Below, piece after piece: positions 35,267-41,111 of a DNA stretch of 41,111 nucleotides. The notes under the pieces were generated by a model. The model was not told where the DNA came from. It saw nothing but the letters and a program-made list of their open reading frames with translations, and searched no databases. Where the stretch lies: NCBI RefSeq assembly GCF_013179515.1, contig NZ_JABMCN010000012.1:1-41111 (forward strand). Direction: 5' to 3'. This stretch comes from Pseudomonas sp. CM27. Its GTDB lineage: Bacteria > Pseudomonadota > Gammaproteobacteria > Pseudomonadales > Pseudomonadaceae. The position numbers were made by a program, and so were the translations under genes. Position 1 is the stretch's first letter, and each line of letters opens with the position of its first letter.

Positions 35267-36142
35267 ATGGAAATCTCGGAACTGGGTTCGGAACTATCTT
35301 CGGAACTATCTTCGGAACTACAGGCGTTAGACAAACAAGCTTCCACTGCGCCGGGCAACAACTTCGAAGCCCGAACCTATTCACCTTATGGTTTTCATTT
35401 GCCCCGGTCAGCCCCGTTACTGGCGTTCGCCGGTGAATTATGCGGGGCACTGCCGCGCCGCTACCTGCTTGGCAACGGTAAACGGGCCTACGACACAGGG
35501 CTGATGCGTTTTCACAGTCCCGATGCAGTAAGCCCTTTTGGCCGCGGAGGTCTCAATGCATATGCTTATTGTCAAGGCGATCCGGTCAACAATGTGGACT
35601 GTGATGGTCATTCACCCACACGTATAGCCGGGCAAGGCACCGGGTTGGTCTGGGGAACGGTGGGCATGCTGTCTTCGCTCAACAAAGCTTCAAGAACAAT
35701 TGTCAAACGCTCGGTTGCCAAGGCCAATGGGCAGCCTGTACCCAGGGAGTTCGACGCCGCGAGCCGCACCAACAATGCAATGATTTTCACCGGTGGCCTT
35801 GTCAGTACCCTGACCAAAGCCCCAGGTGTGGCGATGGCTTTCTCTTATCCAACTGTCGGATTGGCAAGTGAAGCATTCAGCGTATTAGGGATGGGAGCAG
35901 CCTCGTTCGCCGGTGTGGGAAAAATGAGGCAGCTGGTTACCGATATCAAAGCCACCCTGATAGAAGCCAGGATAAACAGAATTCCATTGGGCAAACTGGC
36001 AATAGAATCGCTAAAGGAAGCCTCTGGATGGAATCGGCTCCTGGGCCAGGAGTCGGCCATTCTCGAGCCTTTGCCGGAAAAAGTGCTTATGGTGCGCTGG
36101 ACCACGGATCGTGCCTTGGCCGTGGATCGAGGCTCAAGGTAG
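35267..36142 (+). CDS. orphan Rhs core tip with variable C-terminal domain
   Basis: Protein of 291 residues carrying only the end of an Rhs repeat core. EARTYSPYGFHL, YLLGNGKRAYDTGLMRFHSP and SPFGRGGLNAYAYCQGDPVN are the hallmark that precedes the toxin domain in Rhs proteins. The Rhs-like part covers about residues 34-115. The remaining roughly 175 residues are a variable domain (GLVWGTVGMLSSLNKASRT onward) that I do not recognise. The N-terminus is a tetrapeptide repeat (SELGSELSSELSSEL) encoded by a 12-nt DNA repeat. There is no signal peptide or N-terminal PAAR domain. Base composition near 35830-36060 is more AT-rich than its neighbours, which suggests transfer. It lies beside type VI genes, with no obvious immunity gene. 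Confidence 0.82.
   Translation: MEISELGSELSSELSSELQALDKQASTAPGNNFEARTYSPYGFHLPRSAPLLAFAGELCGALPRRYLLGNGKRAYDTGLMRFHSPDAVSPFGRGGLNAYAYCQGDPVNNVDCDGHSPTRIAGQGTGLVWGTVGMLSSLNKASRTIVKRSVAKANGQPVPREFDAASRTNNAMIFTGGLVSTLTKAPGVAMAFSYPTVGLASEAFSVLGMGAASFAGVGKMRQLVTDIKATLIEARINRIPLGKLAIESLKEASGWNRLLGQESAILEPLPEKVLMVRWTTDRALAVDRGSR
35276..35319 (+). repeat. 12-nt tandem repeat in the Rhs gene
   Basis: The octamer tcggaact recurs at 35276, 35288, 35300 and 35312, exactly 12 nt apart. The period is a multiple of three, so copy-number change keeps the frame and adds or removes four residues. Confidence 0.88.
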
Positions 36143-36174
36143 CAGGATTTGCCTCGACTGTTCGCTCGGCCGGT

Positions 36175-37272
36175 TCAAGACCTTGGTTCGCGGGTGCCCA
36201 GTACATCGCGAATGTTGTCGACCACGTTGCTGTCCTTGATCACATCGCTCAGCCAGCCTTCCAGCGGCATGTTGCCCCACTTGATGGCGCGCTCGATCAG
36301 GTACGGCACCGGGCTTTGCGGTTCGCTCTGCTTGAAGAACCGGGCCACGCCCGCGAGCATGTTGAACGCTTCGTCACGGGTCAGCGGGGTGGTGCGCATG
36401 GGCGCAGGGGCGGTCGGCTGGGAGGGCGAGGCCATCGGTTGCCCGGCTTCGCTGGGCGGGGCGACGTCGGGTTCGGGCGCAGTGCCCGCCACCTCTACAG
36501 GGTGCAGTTCAACGCCCCGGTCCTTGAGCAGCTTTTCCGCCAGATGGTTGGCGCGCGAGAGCATGTCGGCCAGGCTGGCAAAGCTCGGCGCGTCGTGATC
36601 GAACAGCCGGTCGATGCACGCCTGCAGCTGGTTGCAGGCGCGCAGGCTGGCGGCGATCTGCAAGGCTTTGGCGCGCAGGTGTTCGGTATCGCTGAGGGCC
36701 ACCGAGCGCTGAAAGATTTCGGCGTTGATCTTGCCTTCGTTGAGTGCGGTCTGCATCGCCTTGGGATTCTGCAGCGCGAGGTTTTCCACGTGACGTGATT
36801 CGTCATAACGCAGCACGCCAAAATGCTCGCCCTGGGTAATGGGCAAGCCAGCGGCGATATCGGTAAGGGTGGTTTTCAGCCAGGACAGGCGAGCCGCGCG
36901 CTCGTCCATACCGTGTTCCATGTCGGGATACAGGCTGTCCCAGAATGTTTCCATCACCTGTCGGGTCAGTTCGAGGCCAAAGGTGATGCCGTCGAAATGC
37001 TCGCGCTGGGCCAGCCCTTCGCTGAGCCAGGCGACCAGCATCAGGTCCTTGCTGTGCTGCGTCAGGCCTTGGGCGGCCAGGCTGATGACCTGTTCCCAGT
37101 CGGCGGTCTTCAAATCGGTTTGCCAGTCGCCCTGGGTGAGGTAGTCAGGGTCGGCACGGCGCGCCTCCTTGATCTGGTCGAAAAGGGCGGAGAAGCTCAA
37201 ATCTTCGCCGCTGCCGCCGTCGATCGGTGCGGCCAGTGTGGCCAGCGAAAGGTCGTTGAGGATTTCAGGCAT
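36175..37272 (-). CDS. tssA: type VI secretion protein TssA (ImpA family)
   Basis: Cytoplasmic TssA of 365 residues, which helps prime and cap sheath-tube assembly. The ImpA N-terminal domain (about residues 10-125) contains PIDGGSGEDLSFSALFDQIK and DWQTDLKTADWEQVISLAAQ. A Pro-rich linker (about 265-295) leads to the C-terminal domain with TRDEAFNMLAGVARFFKQSE and EPQSPVPYLIERAIKWGNMP, typical of short TssA proteins. It lies 98 nt downstream of hcp, separated by two hairpins, and is convergent with the Rhs gene. Confidence 0.93.
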   Translation of the reverse strand: MPEILNDLSLATLAAPIDGGSGEDLSFSALFDQIKEARRADPDYLTQGDWQTDLKTADWEQVISLAAQGLTQHSKDLMLVAWLSEGLAQREHFDGITFGLELTRQVMETFWDSLYPDMEHGMDERAARLSWLKTTLTDIAAGLPITQGEHFGVLRYDESRHVENLALQNPKAMQTALNEGKINAEIFQRSVALSDTEHLRAKALQIAASLRACNQLQACIDRLFDHDAPSFASLADMLSRANHLAEKLLKDRGVELHPVEVAGTAPEPDVAPPSEAGQPMASPSQPTAPAPMRTTPLTRDEAFNMLAGVARFFKQSEPQSPVPYLIERAIKWGNMPLEGWLSDVIKDSNVVDNIRDVLGTREPRS

Positions 37273-37297
37273 AGGACACTCTGATCAGGGGAAGAAA

Positions 37298-37357
37298 GCA
37301 GCGTGCCAGGCGACGCGCCGGCACGCTGCGCAACATGGGCCGCGCGCGCGGCCCATG
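37298..37357 (-). terminator. two consecutive hairpins after hcp, the second terminator-like
   Basis: In minus-strand order, first a perfect 24-nt palindrome (37357-37334, catgggccgcgc plus its complement), then a perfect 10-bp stem gcagcgtgcc/ggcacgctgc (37329-37320 with 37307-37298) followed by TTTCTT. Together they can end or attenuate transcription after hcp and protect its mRNA 3' end, leaving tssA at lower expression. Confidence 0.65.
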
Positions 37358-37370
37358 GGCAAGCAGCTGA

Positions 37371-37889
37371 TTAGGCGAATACTTTGTTCGCGGTACGGTC
37401 CCAGCCACCGACAATGTTGCCGCCGGCCTGGCCGTCGGTGCGGTTCTGCTGGGTGTAAGTGGTTTTGATACGGGCGAAGTTGAAGCTGATTTCTTCGATC
37501 GGCAGGTCGCTCACGGCCTTGTCTTCACCGCCCTGGTTGCCGCCGGCGACGAACTTGACCGACGACACCACGACTTCTTCCATGTCGATGGTCAGGTAGG
37601 TGACCTTGTCACCACCGGCGCGGTTCACGTTCAGTTTCAGCTTGGCAATGTGCTTGCCAGTGCAGCAGTGTTCGAACAGCTTGGCCGAAGCCTTGTCGAC
37701 CGCCTTGCGGATCTTGAAGTCGCTCAGGGCAACTCGCTCGGAGGATGCACCGCCCGAGGAACTTGCGGTGGCCGAGGTGGCCTGGGTGGCGCCGTACTCG
37801 TAGCCCAGCACTTCGATCCAGTCCTTGTGCTTGTCATCCAGTACTTCGCCCGGGATGCCGTCGATTTGGATATACGCGTCAAATGCCAT
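37371..37889 (-). CDS. hcp: type VI secretion tube protein Hcp
   Basis: Hcp of 172 residues, whose hexameric rings stack into the tube that is fired from the cell. Family motifs are MAFDAYIQIDGIPGEVLD at the N-terminus, KAVDKASAKLFEHCCTGKHI in the middle and ISFNFARIKTTYTQQN near the C-terminus. The ATG at 37889 has GGAGAG 7 nt upstream and agrees with the usual start; earlier in-frame starts are unlikely. It lies between tssA and the tssM-ompA fusion on the same strand. Confidence 0.96.
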   Translation of the reverse strand: MAFDAYIQIDGIPGEVLDDKHKDWIEVLGYEYGATQATSATASSSGGASSERVALSDFKIRKAVDKASAKLFEHCCTGKHIAKLKLNVNRAGGDKVTYLTIDMEEVVVSSVKFVAGGNQGGEDKAVSDLPIEEISFNFARIKTTYTQQNRTDGQAGGNIVGGWDRTANKVFA

Positions 37890-38031
37890 TGTGAAACTCT
37901 CCATTAACAACAGTGAAGGGTCGCTCATGCGTCCCTTGGTTTTGACCTCACCCGATACACCGGCAGAGGTAGCTTGCCGCCACCCGGGCCTCATCCTGTG
38001 AGGCCGGGCAGCTGGTTCTTGCTGCGCGGCC

Positions 38032-40527
38032 TCAGTTGAGCCCGCGCACTTCGATTTCCACCCGGCGGTTGGGCTCCAGGCACTTGATCAGTTGCGCTCG
38101 CGGTTGCTGCAGGTTGCAGTTCACCAGCGGTTTGCGGCTGCCTTCGCCTTGCGCGACCACCAGTTCGGCGGGCACGCCCTTGCCCACCAGGTAGGTGCGA
38201 ATGGTTTGGGCCCGTTGCCTGGAAACCTGCAGGTTGCCTTGGCTGTCACCGAGCTGGTCGGCGTGACCGGAGATGATGATCTTGCCGATGTCCGGGGTGT
38301 TGAGCAGCTTGCTGGCGATCGCACTCAGCTGGTTCTGGCCCTCGTTCTTCAGGCTCTGGAAATCAGCGCGCCCGAAGGCGAACAGCGTGTCCGATTCCAG
38401 CGTGATGGTTTCGATCGAGCGCAGCGACTGGGCTCGCAGGCTGTCGATGTAGTTGCGTGAACTGGAAATCAGGAAGGCGTTGTCGAGAATGCGCGGCACA
38501 TCCGGCTCACGGATCTGCTCGCTGTAGAAGCTGATCTGGCGGCTGGCGTACAGGTAGTCCTGGTTGCCACCGGCCTGGTCGCCGGCCGCAGCCAGGCTGT
38601 TGCCGGTCTGGCGGGCGATGGCCGGGTACCAGTAATCCGGCAGACGTGCCTTGAGCACCGCCGGGTCGGCCTTCTCGCGTTGGGCTGGCGAGAGCATCAG
38701 GTAAGTGTCCAGGGTCGCCTTGCCGAAGTCGGCGATCGACTGCGCGCGGTTGTCATGCGGCAGGGCCTCGGCCTCCACACTGTCGACGCCACTGACCGGG
38801 TGCAGCTCGCGGGTGTTGCGCTGGTACACCTTGAGCGTGGTCAGCAGGTACAAGGTGCGCGTCAGGTTGTCGGCCGTGGGCTTGAGCATGACGTTCTGCA
38901 AAGTCGCGAAATAGCGGTTGCGCAGCACCGGCTCCAGCGCATGGCCCTGGTACAGGCCCAGGCGCATGCCGAGCGGTACGCCCTGCTCATGGTGCTGCTG
39001 ATAGTAATGCGCGGTCCAGAAACGCAAACGGTCAAGGCTGCGCCAGGCGGTGTACTGGTCGCTGATTGCCCGGTCTTGCGCCTTGGCCTCGGCCAGTTCG
39101 CCGCTGATGCTGGCCAGAACGGCGCGGTTGTTCAGGTACGACCAGCCCCAGAGGCTGCACAGCACAAGGCCAGCCAGGCCCGCAGCGCCCACCCAGGCAG
39201 CCTTGCGCCGGCGTTCGCGGCGGTTGCTGGTGTACAGCGCCACCAGGTGCTGGTCAGGGATGATCACTTTGCGGAACAGGCTGTTGATGAACAGGGGGGC
39301 AGGCTGGCTGCCCGGGCGTGCAGCGTCGTTGCCATACTCCAGGGCAAAGCGCTCGGCTACATGCTGGCCGTGGCTGCCCCACTGGGCCTCGTCGGCCTCC
39401 AGCGCGGCGGTGAAGTAAAAGCCCCGCAGCATTTCGGCATTCTGGTAGGGGTTGGCACGCAGCAGGCTGTCGACGAACTGCTGCAGGCGTGGCTTGAGCG
39501 CTGCCAGCTCCAGCGGGAAGCGGTACGCGGCGTCGTTCTGCCGGGTAACCTGGATATCCTGCTGCACCAGTTGCTGGCTGGCCACTTGCTGCCAGTAGCC
39601 GCTCAGTTCGTCCATCGCTGCGCCGAAGCGCCGGCCCCAGTCGGCCTGCTCATAGCCTTTGTGCGAGAAGGTCTTGCCCATCACTTCGCCACGGGCGGCA
39701 TCATCGAGCTGGCGGTAGAACGGGGTGAAGCCGGGGATCAGGTCGCATTTGGTGAACACCAGGTAAATCGGCAGGCGCACTTCGAGCAGCGTGCAACTTT
39801 CCTGTATGCGTTCGCGCAAGCGTTTGGCCACTCGCTCCTGGTCCTCGGCGGAGCCATGCAGGATATCGGCAATGCTGACGCTGACGATCAGGCCGTTCAG
39901 CGGCCTGCGCTGGCGATGCTGGCGCAGCAGCTGCAGAAAGCCCCGCCATTTGCCGGCCTCTTCGGGGCTGTTCATGTAGCGCCCCGCGGTGTCGAGCAAT
40001 ACGGCTTCGGAGCTGAAGAACCAGTCGCAGTTGCGGGTGCCGCCCAGGCCGGCGACGCGCGCGCCCTCACGCTCGGCGTAAGGGAAGCTCAGGCCCGACT
40101 GCAGGATCATGGTGCTTTTGCCCGCCGCCGGCTGGCCAATCACCAGGTACCAGGGCAGGGCGTACAACGCATCCTTGGCCGCAGTGCCGCGCGGCTTGTT
40201 GCTGTGCAGGCGCTCGATACTGTGCAGCAGGCGCTCGCGCAGCAGGCTGATTTCCTCGCGGTCTGCCGGCGTTGCGTTGAGCACGGCCTGGTCGGCGTCG
40301 TCGCGCAGCAGGCCTTCGAGGTTGTGGTGCTGGCCGGCGCCGCGGTACAGCAGCAGCACATAGCCCGCCGACAGCAGCAGGAACAGACCGATGCCTGCCA
40401 GCAGGCTGGGCAGCGAGGCAAAGCCCAGGGCGCGGCCGATCGCCCAGACCAGGAAGATCGCCAGGAAGAACGCCACCCCCAGCAGGTAGGGTTGATAACG
40501 CAGGCAGTAGTACTTGATCTTGTTCAT
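38032..40527 (-). CDS. tssM: short TssM (IcmF) fused to a C-terminal OmpA domain
   Basis: Inner-membrane complex protein of 831 residues. Two N-terminal helices (about 13-30 and 40-60), a cytoplasmic NTPase-like domain with Walker A GQPAAGKST at 131-139 and AVLLDTAGRY, and a third helix near 445-463 match TssM. The periplasmic part is much shorter than in typical TssM (total usually 1,100-1,300). It ends in an OmpA-type peptidoglycan-binding domain: ESDTLFAFGRADFQSLKNEG, GHADQLGDSQGNLQVSRQRA, and NRRVEIEV, with the Asp and Arg expected to hold diaminopimelate. The protein may thus anchor the complex to the cell wall directly. The start overlaps the preceding gene by 4 nt. Confidence 0.88.
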   Translation of the reverse strand: MNKIKYYCLRYQPYLLGVAFFLAIFLVWAIGRALGFASLPSLLAGIGLFLLLSAGYVLLLYRGAGQHHNLEGLLRDDADQAVLNATPADREEISLLRERLLHSIERLHSNKPRGTAAKDALYALPWYLVIGQPAAGKSTMILQSGLSFPYAEREGARVAGLGGTRNCDWFFSSEAVLLDTAGRYMNSPEEAGKWRGFLQLLRQHRQRRPLNGLIVSVSIADILHGSAEDQERVAKRLRERIQESCTLLEVRLPIYLVFTKCDLIPGFTPFYRQLDDAARGEVMGKTFSHKGYEQADWGRRFGAAMDELSGYWQQVASQQLVQQDIQVTRQNDAAYRFPLELAALKPRLQQFVDSLLRANPYQNAEMLRGFYFTAALEADEAQWGSHGQHVAERFALEYGNDAARPGSQPAPLFINSLFRKVIIPDQHLVALYTSNRRERRRKAAWVGAAGLAGLVLCSLWGWSYLNNRAVLASISGELAEAKAQDRAISDQYTAWRSLDRLRFWTAHYYQQHHEQGVPLGMRLGLYQGHALEPVLRNRYFATLQNVMLKPTADNLTRTLYLLTTLKVYQRNTRELHPVSGVDSVEAEALPHDNRAQSIADFGKATLDTYLMLSPAQREKADPAVLKARLPDYWYPAIARQTGNSLAAAGDQAGGNQDYLYASRQISFYSEQIREPDVPRILDNAFLISSSRNYIDSLRAQSLRSIETITLESDTLFAFGRADFQSLKNEGQNQLSAIASKLLNTPDIGKIIISGHADQLGDSQGNLQVSRQRAQTIRTYLVGKGVPAELVVAQGEGSRKPLVNCNLQQPRAQLIKCLEPNRRVEIEVRGLN

Positions 40528-41111
40528 ACGGGCGTCGTATCCAGCGCATCGACGAACTGGTCGATGACGTGTTCAAGAGGTCGGTCGTAGGCGTGTTGGT
40601 GCGCGGCGCCAGGCAGCGGGCCGAGCAACCCCAGGTGCTGACGCGCCTCGGCGCAGCCGCTGAGCAGGCGATAGGCGCTGCTGGCATGTCGCGCCGGGAA
40701 GCAGTACAACCGGGGGTGCATGAAGTCGTCGGCCAGCAAGCTGATCGCCGGCACGCCGGGCTGGCCGCTCATGCGTGTCAGCCAGGTCAGCCACAGGTCC
40801 GCCGTGGGGTTTTTCAAGCCGCGTTCGGCCGGCAGCGGCAATTCGATGCCGCCGTCGAAGTCACTGTGCAGCGCGGCGTGGCTGGCCTGCAGCCGCGCCA
40901 GTGCGGTAGCACTGTCAAAGCTTGGCCAGGAGCCGTGCAAGGCACGTGCGACGTCGGCAAAGCTGAAATCGTGGAGGAACTTGGCATGCACCCGGCGGAA
41001 CAGGTCCAGGTCCTGCGCCTGCAGCGGGCGCAGGGCCTGGATCTGCGCGAACAGGCGGGTGCAATCGGCACCTTGCACCGCCTGGTGCAGCAATGGCTTG
41101 ATCTGCGCGCT
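40524..41111 (-). CDS. type VI accessory protein, possibly TagF-like (partial)
   Basis: The frame is open to the right edge, so the 5' end is missing; 195 codons plus the stop are in the window. No signal peptide or membrane helix is visible in this part. Segments such as ADLWLTWLTRMSGQPGVPAI and DDFMHPRLYCFPARHASSAY are weakly reminiscent of the C-terminal part of TagF/ImpM-type proteins, which regulate type VI assembly after translation. Its stop overlaps the ATG of the tssM-ompA gene, so it belongs to the type VI operon. The TagF call is tentative. Confidence 0.45.
   Translation of the reverse strand, partial: SAQIKPLLHQAVQGADCTRLFAQIQALRPLQAQDLDLFRRVHAKFLHDFSFADVARALHGSWPSFDSATALARLQASHAALHSDFDGGIELPLPAERGLKNPTADLWLTWLTRMSGQPGVPAISLLADDFMHPRLYCFPARHASSAYRLLSGCAEARQHLGLLGPLPGAAHQHAYDRPLEHVIDQFVDALDTTPV

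Noticed and set aside
35167..35361. Minus-strand small ORF overlapping the Rhs start
   Set aside because: Its Ser/Glu repeats are the antisense image of the 12-nt repeat, and it has no ribosome binding site of note.
37340..37351. Alternating cgcgcgcgcg tract as a possible special DNA structure
   Set aside because: It is only the centre of the 24-nt palindrome after hcp, which explains it more simply.
38680..40590. 636-codon plus-strand open frame opposite tssM
   Set aside because: It has no recognisable domain, and the minus strand carries Walker A and OmpA motifs.
1..41111. CRISPR array, tRNA, rRNA, insertion sequence or prophage
   Set aside because: No regularly spaced direct repeats with unique spacers, no cloverleaf or rRNA-like segments, and no transposase, integrase or phage structural proteins were seen.

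Overview
The window is high-GC, gene-dense bacterial chromosome and most resembles the Pseudomonas putida group. This rests on the families present (ecotin, YejABE, a class I DAHP synthase, FecI/FecR/TonB receptor, UvrA2, a type VI secretion cluster) and on repeated REP elements with the core cgcgggtaaacccgctcccac, which are typical of that group. The species call comes from memory, not from a search. I see no rRNA, tRNA, CRISPR array, insertion sequence or prophage.

Layout. (1) 1-5488, plus strand: a translationally coupled lipid operon with the end of an MMPL/RND exporter, a DmdC-like acyl-CoA dehydrogenase and an AlkK-like acyl-CoA ligase. (2) 5649-11366: small housekeeping and accessory genes. 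These are a DUF115/LPS-like protein, Ogt, a nitrilase-family hydrolase coupled to a small membrane protein, a decayed DUF3016 gene, a PPP-type phosphatase, and an AraC regulator flanked by two LysE-type exporters. (3) 11363-13756: a type Va autotransporter whose passenger is built of short GG[TS]-rich repeats. (4) 13890-19925, all minus: two PpiC parvulins bracketing ecotin, 3-hydroxybutyrate dehydrogenase and yejABE without its ATPase. (5) 20005-21623: the DAHP synthase gene, preceded by two unannotated aromatic-rich leader ORFs and a strong intrinsic terminator, which together look like an attenuator. (6) 21620-28201: a PEBP-like protein, a secreted low-complexity protein, an MFS carrier, an AEC carrier and an EmrAB-type pump. 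(7) 28376-32378: a FecI/FecR/TonB-dependent receptor uptake system. (8) 32594-35110: UvrA2. (9) 35267-41111: an orphan Rhs tip protein beside tssA, hcp, a short TssM fused to an OmpA domain, and a partial TagF-like gene at the window edge.

How parts work together. The first operon fits activation, oxidation and membrane movement of an acyl substrate. The receptor operon has the order of a cell-surface signalling iron-uptake system: the ligand-bound receptor signals through FecR to the ECF sigma factor. The right end is one flank of a type VI secretion locus, and the Rhs tip is a candidate effector or effector remnant. Intergenic DNA is mostly short. The longest gene-free stretch, 23936-24458, holds a 27-bp palindrome and a REP-like inverted pair. 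The most interesting non-coding structures are the tandem leaders upstream of the DAHP synthase gene, a long inverted repeat that buries the ribosome binding site of the nitrilase-family gene, and a REP pair lying across the yejA start.
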